Shown here: positions 47,273 through 56,597 of the stretch, piece by piece
How the letters are laid out: each line of letters begins with the position of its first letter
Position numbering within the stretch: the first letter of the stretch is position 1
From: Oceanisphaera arctica
GTDB taxonomy: Bacteria > Pseudomonadota > Gammaproteobacteria > Enterobacterales > Aeromonadaceae
Length of the DNA stretch: 64,000 nucleotides
Assembly (NCBI RefSeq): GCF_002936955.1
Contig: NZ_MPZM01000012.1
Coordinates: forward strand, 27,310 to 91,309
Direction: 5' to 3'
The notes under the pieces: model-generated
Seen by the model: the letters and a program-made list of their open reading frames with translations, nothing else
The model's database searches: none
Told to the model about the DNA's origin: nothing
Translations under genes and position numbers: made by a program

Positions 47273-49098
47273 GCTTGTATGGCCCAGGTTGAAGAACGTT
47301 TGTTCGAGTGATCCAGCGGTTCGTTGATCACCGCGTGAGAAATGGCAAAGAAGGCGTCGGCGTGGCCGGTGGTGGCGTCCCGCCCCGCCTTGAAGGTCAT
47401 GGCATTACCGCTGCCGGTAGTGGTGCGCTTGATGGCCATGAACGACAGGGGTATGTCTTTATGCTCCTGATCCCAGCTGATGCGGCCGGCCTCCACCACG
47501 TCGATCATCTTCAGTACCAGGCGGTTCTTGCTCTCAACCGAATAGTGAATAGCGTGTGCCTCGCGCGGATACTTGGTCTTGATCAGGTCAAACACCCCGG
47601 CGCCGATGCCGGTGATATCGACCCCGATGTAGGTCACCCGATAGCGTTTGAACAGCTTGGCAATTTCCGCCACATGATGCTGAAAGTTAAGCCCTCGCCA
47701 GTGGTGCTTTTCCAGCACCCGAAACGGCTCGTCGGTGACTTCCGGCGGGGCCAGTACCACCAGGGTGGCATTGTCCCGGGTGCGGCTGGGGTCATAACCC
47801 AGCCACACTTCCCGGTTGCCGAACGGTCGTACCTCTCGTGGTTTGAAGTCGGTCCAGATATCGGTATCCACGCCGCAGCCTTCCAGCTGGTTGAACTTGA
47901 ACACGCTGGCCGCATCGTCCACAAACTCGCACATGAACAGGTTGCGAAATACCTCATCGGCGTATTCGTCGCGCAGCTCGTCCACATCAATCAGGTTGCA
48001 GCCACTGGCCACCGCGTCTTCTACGGTAATGGCATAACGCCATTGCCGGTCCGGGCACACCCGGCCGCCGTCGCGGATATCGTCGAGCGTCGGGAATTCA
48101 ATGTCTTTGCGGCTGTCTTTGCCTTCCTTCCAGGTGTCGCCGGTCCAGAAGCCATAACCCGGATGCGACTTGGCCGAAGGGGTCGAGAAGTAGGTTTTTC
48201 GCCAGCGGGTTTGGGTGGCCATGGCCGAGGCCACGTTGCTGAGCTTGGTGAAGCCGGGGATCCAGAAGTATTCGTCAATGTAGACGTTGCCGCTTCGCGA
48301 CTGGGCGCTGTTGGAGTTGGTGGATAGAAAATGCAGCTCGGCGCCGTTGCTCAGAATAATCGGGTTGCCCGACAGCTCCACCTGCAGGAACTCGCGGGCG
48401 ATGTTGATGATGTAGGCCCGAAATACTTCCGCCTGGGCCCGGGTGGCCGACAGGAAGATCTGGTTGCCACCGGTGACCACTGCGTCTTCCAGCGCCTCGC
48501 CGCCAAAGTAGTAGGTCATGCCCACCTGGCGCGACTTCAGAATGTTGCGGGTACGCGGCACGCTGGGGTCGTCTTTCGCCTCGCGGCAGCGCAACTGGTA
48601 GCCGAACAGGGTGCCAAGCCAGTCATCAAAGTCTTCCGGCAGCAGTTCGCTGATGTCGTTCTTGCGCTGCTTGCCCTTCTTGCCCTTGCCGCCCTTGTTC
48701 TGCCCGCCCCCGCGTCTGCCTCTCGGTGCCGCCAGCTCGGGCAACTCATCGGCCTGCACCCCGGCGGCAATGGCCGCTTCCCGCTCCTTCAGGCCCACTT
48801 CTTTCTCGCGCAGCTGCAGCAGCTCTTTCTTCAGCCGCACGTGCTGACCAATCAGCCGATCCAGTTCGTCCAGCTCGGTCTGGTTCTTTTTCTCGCGGCC
48901 CAGCAGCAACTGCACTCGCCGGGCAATGGCGTCTTCCAGTTGCTCGTCCGACAGCAGCGCGTCCCAGCTGTATTTCTCCACCCACTGATACACCACCCGC
49001 ACCGATGCCAGGTTAAGTTCCAGGGCAATCTCCCGGGGCAGCCAGCGCTTTAAATACAGCCCTTTGGCGGCGTTGCGGATTTCTTCGGTGTAGGCCAT
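47269..49098 (-). CDS. Phage terminase large subunit (P2 gpP type)
   Basis: This ATPase/nuclease packages DNA. The 609-residue protein has an N-terminal HTH-like part ([20 protein letters not shown]), a Walker A-like SRQVGMT and Walker [11 protein letters not shown]. The C-terminal nuclease has [17 protein letters not shown] and [12 protein letters not shown] with metal-binding Asp. It is divergent from the scaffold gene across 189 bp. Confidence 0.94.
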   Translation of the reverse strand: MAYTEEIRNAAKGLYLKRWLPREIALELNLASVRVVYQWVEKYSWDALLSDEQLEDAIARRVQLLLGREKKNQTELDELDRLIGQHVRLKKELLQLREKEVGLKEREAAIAAGVQADELPELAAPRGRRGGGQNKGGKGKKGKQRKNDISELLPEDFDDWLGTLFGYQLRCREAKDDPSVPRTRNILKSRQVGMTYYFGGEALEDAVVTGGNQIFLSATRAQAEVFRAYIINIAREFLQVELSGNPIILSNGAELHFLSTNSNSAQSRSGNVYIDEYFWIPGFTKLSNVASAMATQTRWRKTYFSTPSAKSHPGYGFWTGDTWKEGKDSRKDIEFPTLDDIRDGGRVCPDRQWRYAITVEDAVASGCNLIDVDELRDEYADEVFRNLFMCEFVDDAASVFKFNQLEGCGVDTDIWTDFKPREVRPFGNREVWLGYDPSRTRDNATLVVLAPPEVTDEPFRVLEKHHWRGLNFQHHVAEIAKLFKRYRVTYIGVDITGIGAGVFDLIKTKYPREAHAIHYSVESKNRLVLKMIDVVEAGRISWDQEHKDIPLSFMAIKRTTTGSGNAMTFKAGRDATTGHADAFFAISHAVINEPLDHSNKRSSTWAIQA

Positions 49099-49188
49099 GA
49101 CAGTCCGTATTTCCGATTAAGGCGCATGATAAATGCGGCCATCATACCCACCGTAAATACGCTTCTATCTCACTGAAATTGCGCGGTT

Positions 49189-49211
49189 TTGCGATTTATC
49201 AAAAATCGCAA
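49189..49211. promoter_or_regulatory. Palindrome between divergent late operons
   Basis: TTGCGATTT (49189-49197) and AAATCGCAA (49203-49211) form a perfect 9-bp inverted repeat with a 5-base loop, nested in further AATTGCG/CGCAATT sequence. It lies between the terminase and scaffold genes, where P2-type phages place divergent late promoters. The TGT-N12-ACA Ogr pattern was not found. Confidence 0.5.
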
Positions 49212-49287
49212 TTCGGCACAATTTAACAGAGTGAAATCAACATGGATTGCTCATAGCCTGTCGCCATCACAGGAAATGGGCAGGACC

Positions 49288-50172
49288 ATGAGCACCGATT
49301 CAAAGTTGAGAACAGGTTGGGTTTGCATCGCCACCGAAGGCAACAGCGTCGACGAACGCGTTATCTCTCGCGAGTGGCTGACCGACATGGCCGAAACCTA
49401 CGATCCCGACCACTACACCGCCGTTATTTGGCCGGACCATTACAAGTGGTCAGCCATGGGCACCGTAGAGGCGCTCAAGGCCGAAGAGGTTGACGGCAAG
49501 ATGAAGCTGTTTGCCATCCTGCGCCCGACTCGCGAGCTCATCTATCAGAACCAGCAAGGTCAGTACCAGTTCTGCAGCATTGAACCCAAAGAGCAATTTG
49601 CCGGTAGTGAGAAAACCTACCTCGCCGGTCTGGGCGTGACCGACCGACCGGCCAGCACCGGTACCACTCGCATGCAGTTCAGCGCCAAAGACCAGCCCCC
49701 GAAAGTCATTGGCCAGAGCGAGCCGTTTAGCCTGGCCGACATGGCCGACCGCGAACAAGAAGCCGGCATGTTCAAAAAGTTCATGACCTGGTTCAAAGCC
49801 CAGGAACCTGACACCCCTGCCCCCCAAATACCAGAACCCGAGGAACCCATGGATAAAGCACAGTTCAGCGAATTGCTCACTGCCGTGAACAGCGTTGCCG
49901 ACAAACAAGGCGAGCTGGAAGCCAAGTTCGAGCAGTTCAGCAAGAAAGAACCCGAGCCTGCCCCAGCCCCAGCCATAACGCCCGATCCACCGCCGGTGCC
50001 TGCAGAAACAGGCGTCACGGCCGAGCAGTTCAGCGAGTTGATGACGGCGGTAAAAGGCATGACCGATAAGCAGGGCGGGCTGGAAATCCAGTTCTCTACC
50101 CTGCTGAAAGAAAAGCCCGGCCAGACCCCTAATCCCGCCCCCGCCGGCGGCGACATTTACCACGTGGTGTAA
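49288..50172 (+). CDS. Capsid scaffolding protease (P2 gpO type)
   Basis: GpO-type proteins guide capsid assembly and cleave the capsid protein. The start ATG 49288 has CAGGA upstream and gives 294 aa; upstream frame from 49189 is not supported. The protease part has GWVCIATEGNSVDER and TAVIWPDHYKW. The C-terminal scaffold is made of two related segments (about 49858-49960 and 50023-50125; QFSELLTAVNSVADKQGELE and QFSELMTAVKGMTDKQGGLE), separated by Pro-rich linker. Confidence 0.9.
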   Translation: MSTDSKLRTGWVCIATEGNSVDERVISREWLTDMAETYDPDHYTAVIWPDHYKWSAMGTVEALKAEEVDGKMKLFAILRPTRELIYQNQQGQYQFCSIEPKEQFAGSEKTYLAGLGVTDRPASTGTTRMQFSAKDQPPKVIGQSEPFSLADMADREQEAGMFKKFMTWFKAQEPDTPAPQIPEPEEPMDKAQFSELLTAVNSVADKQGELEAKFEQFSKKEPEPAPAPAITPDPPPVPAETGVTAEQFSELMTAVKGMTDKQGGLEIQFSTLLKEKPGQTPNPAPAGGDIYHVV

Positions 50173-50181
50173 GGAACCAGC

Positions 50182-51222
50182 ATGAGCATGATTCTCACCC
50201 AGGCCGCCGAGTCCCAGCTGAATAAATACTTTCAGGCGCTGGCCACCGGCTATGGCATCGATGTTAGCCGCATCAAAGAAAAGTTCTCCGTTACCGGCCC
50301 GCAAGAAAACCGCCTGCGCGCCGCCCTGCTGGAGTCAATCGATTTCCTGCGCATGATCACCCTGGCCGACGTCGACCAGATCAAGGGCCAGGTTATCGAT
50401 GTCGGTATCGGCGGTATCCACTCCGGCCGCAAGGCTAATGGCCGTTTCCTGAAAAACGTCGGTGTCGATGGCCACAACTACGAGCTGACCGAAACCGACT
50501 CCGGCGCCGTGCTGCCCTGGGCCACCCTGGCCGTGTGGGCCAACGCCGGTAACGAAGGCGAGTTCCTGCGGAAGGTGAACGAGTTCATCAACCGCAGCTT
50601 TGCGCTGGATATGCTGCGCGTCGGCTTCAACGGTATCTCCATTGCCGCCGACACCGACCCCGACACCAACCCCCTGGGCCAGGACGTCAACAAGGGTTGG
50701 CAGCAGTTGGTGGCCGAGTGGAATAGCGGCTCACAGATTGTCGGTAGCGCCGGCAGCAAGGTCTACTTCGAGCCCGAAGGCACCAAGGGCGAATACAAAA
50801 CCCTGGACGCCATGGCCTCGGACCTGATCAACAGCACCATAGACCCGGCGTTTCGTAACGATCCGCGTCTCACCGTATTGGTCGGTGCCGACCTGGTCGC
50901 CGCCGCCCAGGGCCGTTTGTACAGCGAGGCAAACAAGCCCACCGAGCAGATTGCCGCCCAGCAGTTGGCCACCTCCATTGCCGGCCGTCGCGCCATGACG
51001 CCGCCGTTTTTCCCCGGCAAGCGCATGGTGGTCACCATGCCCGGCAACCTGCACCTGTATACCCAGCGCGGCACCCGACAGCGCAGCGCGGCCCAGAACC
51101 AGGACCGCAAGGGCTTCGAGTCCCAATACTGGCGCATGGAAGGCTATGCCGTGGGCGACTACCGCGCCTATGCCGCCTTCGACGAAGCCCATGTGGTTAT
51201 CGGCCCCGATCCGGCGGTGTAA
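50182..51222 (+). CDS. Major capsid protein (P2 gpN type)
   Basis: The capsid subunit is 346 aa, close to P2 gpN (357). Family sequence includes FSVTGPQENRLRAALLESID and ALDMLRVGFNGISIAADTDP near the middle, with GTRQRSAAQNQDRKGFESQ near the end. It follows the scaffold gene by 9 bp. Confidence 0.93.
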   Translation: MSMILTQAAESQLNKYFQALATGYGIDVSRIKEKFSVTGPQENRLRAALLESIDFLRMITLADVDQIKGQVIDVGIGGIHSGRKANGRFLKNVGVDGHNYELTETDSGAVLPWATLAVWANAGNEGEFLRKVNEFINRSFALDMLRVGFNGISIAADTDPDTNPLGQDVNKGWQQLVAEWNSGSQIVGSAGSKVYFEPEGTKGEYKTLDAMASDLINSTIDPAFRNDPRLTVLVGADLVAAAQGRLYSEANKPTEQIAAQQLATSIAGRRAMTPPFFPGKRMVVTMPGNLHLYTQRGTRQRSAAQNQDRKGFESQYWRMEGYAVGDYRAYAAFDEAHVVIGPDPAV

Positions 51223-51232
51223 GGACTAACCC

Positions 51233-51946
51233 ATGAGCACCCCGGCCCAGCGACACAGAGACAAGCACCGCGCCATGCAGGCGGCTGAACACGCCGCCGC
51301 CACCGGTCAGGCGGTGGGTGATTTGGCGCACAGCCTGCATCTGCAGTTACTGGCCCTGGAGCAAGACCAGCAGCGACTGAAGGCGCTGGACCGCATCGCC
51401 GACAAGGTCACGCTCAAGCGGGAACTGCTGCCCAAGTATCGCCCTTATGTGGAGCAGTACCTGGCCGGGGAAAAGACCCACCAGAACCCGCTGTTCGCCA
51501 CCCTGGTGGTCTGGCTGTTCGACCTGGGCGAGTTCGAGCAGGCGCTGGACTGGGCCGAAGTGGCCATCGCTCAGGGCCAGCACACGCCCACCCGCATGAA
51601 GCGCGACTTCCCCCACTTTGTGGCGGATACCGTGCTGGAGTGGGCCGAACAGCAGGCGGCAGAGGGTCAGGCGGTCGAGCCTTATTTCAGCCGGGTGTTC
51701 GCTCATGTGGCCAAAGACTGGCGACTGAACGAAAAGCTGACCGCCAAGTATTTCAAGTTCGCCGGGCTGCTGTTGCTGCGCGATGCACTGGGAGAACCCA
51801 GGCCCAGCGCAGTGAGCGACCCGGACGTACTGGAGCAGGCCGATACCCTGCTGGTGAAAGCACATGAATGGGATCCGGTGGGTGCCCAGGTAAAAACCCA
51901 CCGGAGCCGAATTGCCATGCGCCTGCGGGCACTTGAGCAAGACTAG
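51233..51946 (+). CDS. Terminase small subunit (P2 gpM type)
   Basis: The 237-residue protein recognises and cuts the packaging site with the large subunit. It has the gpM start STPAQRHRDKHRAMQAAE, a helical middle and VVWLFDLGEFEQALDWAEVA. The end carries VKAHEWDPVGAQVKTHRSRI. Its place after the capsid gene is standard for the P2 group. Confidence 0.88.
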   Translation: MSTPAQRHRDKHRAMQAAEHAAATGQAVGDLAHSLHLQLLALEQDQQRLKALDRIADKVTLKRELLPKYRPYVEQYLAGEKTHQNPLFATLVVWLFDLGEFEQALDWAEVAIAQGQHTPTRMKRDFPHFVADTVLEWAEQQAAEGQAVEPYFSRVFAHVAKDWRLNEKLTAKYFKFAGLLLLRDALGEPRPSAVSDPDVLEQADTLLVKAHEWDPVGAQVKTHRSRIAMRLRALEQD

Positions 51947-52053
51947 CTCCACGCCGCCGCGCCCCGGCGGTGCGGGAACAGCCAGGCAATGCCTTAACGC
52001 TGTTGCCCAACACCGTGGCCAGGGGCGCACCTATTTAACGCAGAGGGCAAGCC

Positions 52054-52512
52054 ATGTTTAACGGCAAGACCACCGACTACCAGCAAGCCACCATCACCAA
52101 CGATGGTTTTTGGCCGGACATCGAGGTCGGCGAATTCGAGCAAGGCCGGGCCATACCGGCCGATATGCAGCCGGAAACGGTTGCCGCCGCCGTGCTCTCT
52201 GCCGTCGCCCAGGTCAACATCGAGCTGATGATCACCAAAAGCAAGCTGCAGGCCGAAGGGCACTGGATGGCCGCCGAAGTCGACGGCCCCCACATCAACG
52301 GCCAGAACCAGCTGGAAATACTCTACCGCCAGGCGGTGTTTGCCCGTGCAAAGGCCGATTTGGTAGTTGAGTTCGGCAGCGTGACCCAGCGCGACACCGG
52401 TAATAACCAGGCCACCCAAAGCGGTGATGCCCGCGCCGCCCTGCTGGCCGAAAGCCAGCAGCACATCCGGGCCATCAAGGGCGTGCACCGTTGCGGGATC
52501 GAACTGTTATGA
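52054..52512 (+). CDS. Head completion protein (P2 gpL type)
   Basis: GpL stabilises filled heads. The 152-residue product starts MFNGKTTDYQQATITNDGFW and WPDIEVGEFEQGRAIP, and has the helical gpL middle (LEILYRQAVFARAKADLV). A 107-bp gap upstream contains no feature I can name. Confidence 0.87.
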   Translation: MFNGKTTDYQQATITNDGFWPDIEVGEFEQGRAIPADMQPETVAAAVLSAVAQVNIELMITKSKLQAEGHWMAAEVDGPHINGQNQLEILYRQAVFARAKADLVVEFGSVTQRDTGNNQATQSGDARAALLAESQQHIRAIKGVHRCGIELL

Positions 52513-52522
52513 GCGAGCTGTT

Positions 52523-53020
52523 ATGAGCCAGGGTTATTACCTGCAGGCCCTGAGCGGGGTTATCAAGGAGCTGCTGCCACGCAAGTGCCACAAGGACTTT
52601 GATGCCTGGATGCAGAACGGCACCCTGCGCCTTGCACCCAAGCACGGCGGCAACGGCATGCAACTGGCCCGGCTGGATTACCAGGCGGTGTTTTTGATTG
52701 AAGACTTGCCGTTTAAAGAGCTGGACCCGGCCCTGGTGCTGGCCACCGTGGCCGCCTGGCTGCAGGACGTTGATACCGAGCGGGAACAGTTCGAGCTGCC
52801 CGATCCGGATTACGACGTGGAGCCGATAGACGACCGCACCGCCGATTTGACCATCAGCGTGCAGTTCAGCGAGCCGCTGTTTCTGCTGCCGGACGCCGCC
52901 GGCCCCATCGCCTACGGCGGCCAGCGTTATAGCGTAGCCCCCTACGAAGTCTGGGTGGCCGAAACCGGTCAGGTGCGGGTCAATGGTGGTCAGCCGGGTT
53001 CGACGGAGGAGCAGCCGTGA
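52523..53020 (+). CDS. Tail completion protein (P2 gpR type)
   Basis: The 165-residue protein belongs to the gpR tail-completion family, judging by its place and by FKELDPALVLATVAAWLQDV and DLTISVQFSEPLFL. The start ATG 52523 follows gpL by 10 bp; a longer frame from 52424 overlaps gpL. The stop overlaps the next GTG by 4 bp. Confidence 0.8.
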   Translation: MSQGYYLQALSGVIKELLPRKCHKDFDAWMQNGTLRLAPKHGGNGMQLARLDYQAVFLIEDLPFKELDPALVLATVAAWLQDVDTEREQFELPDPDYDVEPIDDRTADLTISVQFSEPLFLLPDAAGPIAYGGQRYSVAPYEVWVAETGQVRVNGGQPGSTEEQP

Positions 53021-53679
53021 TCGCGTTTGATTTAAAAGGCGCCGTTTCCGTCTCCGACCGGCTCAAGCTGGCCATGATGCCGCCAGAGCGCCGCAAGCGG
53101 CTGCTGGAAAAAGTCATGCGGCAGGCGGTGAAAGACACCAAGGCCAACCTGAAAGCGCAGCAAGGTCCAGATGGCCAGCCCTGGCCCAAGCGACAGCAGG
53201 GCCGAAAGAAGATGCTCCGCAAGATGGGGCGCGGACTAAAAGTGCAGGTTAGCAAAAACGAAGGCACCGCAGCCTGGAAAGATAAAAAGGCCGGCCAAAA
53301 CGCCTTCAAGCATCAGTACGGATTGCCCGAGATTTACACCAAGGCCAAGGCCAGAAAGCGCAGCGGCAAGTCAAAAGATGCCGCCGACCCTGACGGCCCG
53401 GCGACCCGCCACCAGGCGCGGCTGCTTCGGCGGCTGGGCTACAGCATCACCGTCGGCAAAAAGGTGAAGCGTACCCGCAAGCCGGGGCTGGCCTGGATAC
53501 AGAAAAACATGAGCTTCGAGCAGGCTGGCCAGACCCTGAAGATGCTGATCGCCGAGAAGCGCAACAAACGAGCCGGCAAGACAAGCTGGGAAATAAAGGT
53601 ACCGGCCCGCCCCTTTATGGAGCTGGATCCTCAACTGGTCATCAATGCCCTGGCCGCCGAATTTAACCGGAGACGTTAA
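53017..53679 (+). CDS. Virion morphogenesis/tail completion protein (P2 gpS type)
   Basis: The 220-residue basic protein starts with GTG. It shows DTKANLKAQQGPDGQPWPKR and the C-terminal VPARPFMELDPQLV, both common to gpS proteins. It is rich in Lys/Arg. It overlaps gpR and ends 2 bp before the sheath gene. Confidence 0.85.
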   Translation: MIAFDLKGAVSVSDRLKLAMMPPERRKRLLEKVMRQAVKDTKANLKAQQGPDGQPWPKRQQGRKKMLRKMGRGLKVQVSKNEGTAAWKDKKAGQNAFKHQYGLPEIYTKAKARKRSGKSKDAADPDGPATRHQARLLRRLGYSITVGKKVKRTRKPGLAWIQKNMSFEQAGQTLKMLIAEKRNKRAGKTSWEIKVPARPFMELDPQLVINALAAEFNRRR

Positions 53680-53681
53680 CC

Positions 53682-54797
53682 ATGATCCCAATCATTCAAG
53701 TCAACAACCTGAACCAGATGCAGGGGCCGACCAACGAAGTTGAACGCCACTTCCTGTTTGTGGGTCAGGCCGCCGCCAACAGCGGCAAGCTGCTGTCGGT
53801 CAACACCCAGTCGAAGTTTGACGAACTGCTGGGCACCGAAGACAGCACGCTTAAAACCAACGTGCTGGCCGCCATGCAGAACGCCGGCCAGAACTGGAGC
53901 GCCCACGTGCACGTGCTCGCCGTGGCCGAAGACTGGAAAGCCGCCGTTCGCGCCGCCCAGGCCGCCGCCTCTTTTGAAGCCGTGGTGCTGACCGAGCCGG
54001 TCGCATCTGCCGCCGCCATCAATGACGCCCAGACCCTGCGCAATGAGCTGATCGCCACCTGGGGCCGCTGGCAAACCATGATCATCGCCGTGCCGGGTAT
54101 CGATAATGCCAGCCAGGACTGGCCCGCCTACGAGGCCGCCATGGCCACCCTGCAAGAGGGTATTGCCGCCGATGGCGTCATGCTGGTGCCCCAACTGCAC
54201 GGCAACAACGCCGGCGTGCTGGCCGGTCGCCTGTGCAACCGGCTGGTGACCATTGCCGACACCCCCATGCGGGTGAAGACCGGTGCCGTCGTGGCTCTGG
54301 GCGCCGAGCCCCTCGACAGCAATAGCGCCCCCTTGACCCTGGCCACCCTGCAAACCCTGGAATCAAACCGTTACTCGGTGCCCTGGTGGTTCCCGGACTA
54401 CGACGGCGTCTATTGGGCCGACGGCAACATGCTGGACGTAGAAGGCGGTGATTACCAGGTGATCGAAAACCGCCGGGTGGCCGACAAAATCGCCCGCAAG
54501 CTGCGCATTAGAGCCATCGCCCGCATCGGTGATCGCCAGCTCAACAGCACCCCGGCAAGCATGGCCGCCGCCGAGCTCTATTTCACCCAGGACCTGCGGG
54601 CCATGAGCAAGTCGGTAACCATTGCCGGCCTGACCTTTCCCGGCGAAATCACGCCGCCCGACGACGGCGATATCGTCATCGAGTGGCTGAGCAAGTACGA
54701 GGTGGCCATTTACACCCTGGCCCAGCCTTACGACTGCCCCAAGAAGATTGGCATTAACATCATGCTCGACCTGAGCAACCCAGGAGGTAACACCTGA
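53682..54797 (+). CDS. Tail sheath protein (DUF2586)
   Basis: The 371-residue protein is of the DUF2586 type, which serves as contractile sheath in HP1/K139-like phages. Visible features include RHFLFVGQAAANSGKLLSVN, YSVPWWFPDYDGVYWADGNM and RVADKIARKLRIRAIARIGD. P2's own FI is different, so this gene separates the prophage from P2 proper. It shares one base with the tube gene. Confidence 0.85.
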   Translation: MIPIIQVNNLNQMQGPTNEVERHFLFVGQAAANSGKLLSVNTQSKFDELLGTEDSTLKTNVLAAMQNAGQNWSAHVHVLAVAEDWKAAVRAAQAAASFEAVVLTEPVASAAAINDAQTLRNELIATWGRWQTMIIAVPGIDNASQDWPAYEAAMATLQEGIAADGVMLVPQLHGNNAGVLAGRLCNRLVTIADTPMRVKTGAVVALGAEPLDSNSAPLTLATLQTLESNRYSVPWWFPDYDGVYWADGNMLDVEGGDYQVIENRRVADKIARKLRIRAIARIGDRQLNSTPASMAAAELYFTQDLRAMSKSVTIAGLTFPGEITPPDDGDIVIEWLSKYEVAIYTLAQPYDCPKKIGINIMLDLSNPGGNT

Positions 54798-55252
54798 TGA
54801 GCCGCCGCATATCCGGCATTAACTTCGACGTGGAGCTGCTGGGCGCCATGATCCACCTCGAAAAAGCCACCCTCACCATTAACGACAGCACCGCCGTCAC
54901 CCAGACCCGCGGCATTACCGACGGCTTTGTGGACGGCGACGTCACCGCCGACGTGGAATACGAGCTGGATACCAAGAACTTCAACCTGCTCAGTCAGGCC
55001 GCCAGAAGCGCCGGTTCGTGGCGCGGTATCGAGCCCCACGACGTGCTCTATTACGCCAACACCGGTACCGAAGAGCTCAAGGTAGAAGCCTTCGGCGTAA
55101 AGTTGGTGCTGTCCGACCTGCTCGACATCGACACCAAGGGCGGCGACAAGAGCATCCACAAGATCAAGGGCTTCATCACCAGCCCCGACTTCGTGCGCAT
55201 CAACGGCGTGCCCTACCTGTCCCGTGACGACACTCGTCACCTGATTGGGTAA
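54797..55252 (+). CDS. Tail tube protein (DUF2597)
   Basis: The 151-residue protein has ISGINFDVELLGAMIHLEKA and TRGITDGFVDGDVTADVEYE with HKIKGFITSPDFVRINGVPY. This is the DUF2597 pattern, the tube partner of DUF2586 sheaths. The tandem order with the sheath supports this. Confidence 0.85.
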   Translation: MSRRISGINFDVELLGAMIHLEKATLTINDSTAVTQTRGITDGFVDGDVTADVEYELDTKNFNLLSQAARSAGSWRGIEPHDVLYYANTGTEELKVEAFGVKLVLSDLLDIDTKGGDKSIHKIKGFITSPDFVRINGVPYLSRDDTRHLIG

Positions 55253-55257
55253 CCGCC

Positions 55258-55462
55258 ATGGATGTCATCGACCGCGCCAATGACATGAGCGACTGGCTGC
55301 TGGCCAAGCAGCTGGCCGCCCAGACCGGTCGCAGCACCAGCGGCACCAGTCGCCACCAGTGCGACGAGTGCGCCGAGCCCATTCCCGAGGCCCGCCGGGT
55401 TGCCCTGCCCGGCGTTGACCTTGTGTGTGGATTGCCAGACCCTGATGGAGAAAAGACGCTGA
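55258..55462 (+). pseudogene. TraR/DksA-type zinc-finger protein with apparent frameshift
   Basis: The frame opens MDVIDRANDMSDW and has the first zinc pair C35-x2-C38 (CDEC) with EPIPEARRVALPGV, as in phage TraR/DksA proteins. The second pair is expected as CVDC. In the current frame it is lost, and reading runs on into the endolysin. In the +1 frame after the TG tract at 55422-55429 the sequence reads CVDCQTLMEKRR and stops with TGA at 55460, exactly overlapping the endolysin ATG. So one base extra, or one GT unit missing, breaks the zinc finger and fuses the two genes into a 240-aa frame. Confidence 0.8.
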
Positions 55463-55980
55463 TGTTCAACACCGTATTTGATCGCACCGTGGGCCACGAG
55501 GGTCGCTTTCAGGCCCACCCGGACGACCGTGGCAACTGGACCTCTGGCCAGGTAGGCAAAGGCCAGCTCAAGGGCACCAAGTTTGGTATCTCGGCCATGA
55601 CCTACCCCGAGCTGGATATCGAGGGGCTGACCGTCGAGCGAGCCAAAGCTATCTACTGGCGCGACTGGTGGGATCGCCTGGGCATGGCGCGCTTTCGTCC
55701 CGCCACTCAGTACCAGCTGTTTGATGCCGCCATCAATCATGGCATGCACCACAGCACCCGCATGCTGCAGCGGGCCGTGGGCGTCAAGGACGACGGCGTC
55801 ATTGGCCCTCATACCCTGGCCGCCGCTCAGGGGGCCGAGCTGAATGATCTGCTGATGGCCTTTCTGGCCGAGCGGCTGAACTTCATGACCGGCGTGCGTA
55901 CCTGGGCGCAGTTCGGCCGTGGCTGGGCCCGCCGCATCGCCCTTAACCTGCACTATGCCACCGAGGATAACGACCGATGA
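55462..55980 (+). CDS. Endolysin (GH108-type muramidase)
   Basis: The 172-residue protein cleaves peptidoglycan for lysis. It has DRTVGHEGRFQAHPDDRGNW with the presumed catalytic Glu, then GTKFGISAMTYPELD. A C-terminal peptidoglycan-binding part reads MLQRAVGVKDDGVIGPHTLA. The ATG is in the same frame as the upstream TraR start, so in the present sequence a fusion may be made. It overlaps the holin gene by 4 bp. Confidence 0.87.
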   Translation: MFNTVFDRTVGHEGRFQAHPDDRGNWTSGQVGKGQLKGTKFGISAMTYPELDIEGLTVERAKAIYWRDWWDRLGMARFRPATQYQLFDAAINHGMHHSTRMLQRAVGVKDDGVIGPHTLAAAQGAELNDLLMAFLAERLNFMTGVRTWAQFGRGWARRIALNLHYATEDNDR

Positions 55981-56597
55981 GCGACTGGAAAGACATTGCC
56001 ACCACCGTAGGCCGCATTGCCGGCACCGTAGCTCCGCTACTGAGCGGCCCCGTGGGCGTGGCGGCTACCATTGGCGCCCAGATAGCCGGGGCGCTCGGTA
56101 CCGATAACCGGCCCGATGCCGTACAGCGGGAGCTGGTGCAGAACCCCGGCGCCGCGCTCAAGTTGCAGCAGTGGGCCCATGAAGAGCGGGAGCAAATCCG
56201 CCAGGCCAACCTGAAGTTGGTCGAACTGCACCTGAAGGAAACCGACCTCTTTCTGGATGACGTAAAGAACGCCCGCACACAACACCACGACAGCCCCATG
56301 CCGGCCCGCCTGACCCTGTCACTGGCGATCATGGTGGTGGCCTTGACCGTGGCACTCATGGTCATGCCGGTACCCGACAGCTCCAAGGAAGTGGTGTTCT
56401 ACCTTGCCGGGCAAATCGTGACCGCCTTTCTGGCCGCCGTCACCTACTGGCTGGGAAGCTCACGCGGCAGCGCCGAAAAACAAAAACAAATCGACCGAAT
56501 CGCAGGAGGTCACATTGGACCAGGTAACCGAGTGGCTGGGCGTGGGGATCTCGATGGGTCTGCTGCTGGCCGCCGTGCTGACGCCCGTCCTCAATAA
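55977..56597 (+). CDS. Holin (3TM family)
   Basis: The 206-residue protein matches the 3TM holin family. It has an N-terminal amphipathic start (VGRIAGTVAPLLSGPVGVAA), a helical middle (LKLQQWAHEEREQIRQANLK) and two strong membrane helices (LTLSLAIMVVALTVALMVM and EVVFYLAGQIVTAFLAAVTY). The last ~28 residues overlap the next gene and are unusually Arg/Gly-rich, so the true C-terminus may differ. Confidence 0.82.
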   Translation: MSDWKDIATTVGRIAGTVAPLLSGPVGVAATIGAQIAGALGTDNRPDAVQRELVQNPGAALKLQQWAHEEREQIRQANLKLVELHLKETDLFLDDVKNARTQHHDSPMPARLTLSLAIMVVALTVALMVMPVPDSSKEVVFYLAGQIVTAFLAAVTYWLGSSRGSAEKQKQIDRIAGGHIGPGNRVAGRGDLDGSAAGRRADARPQ

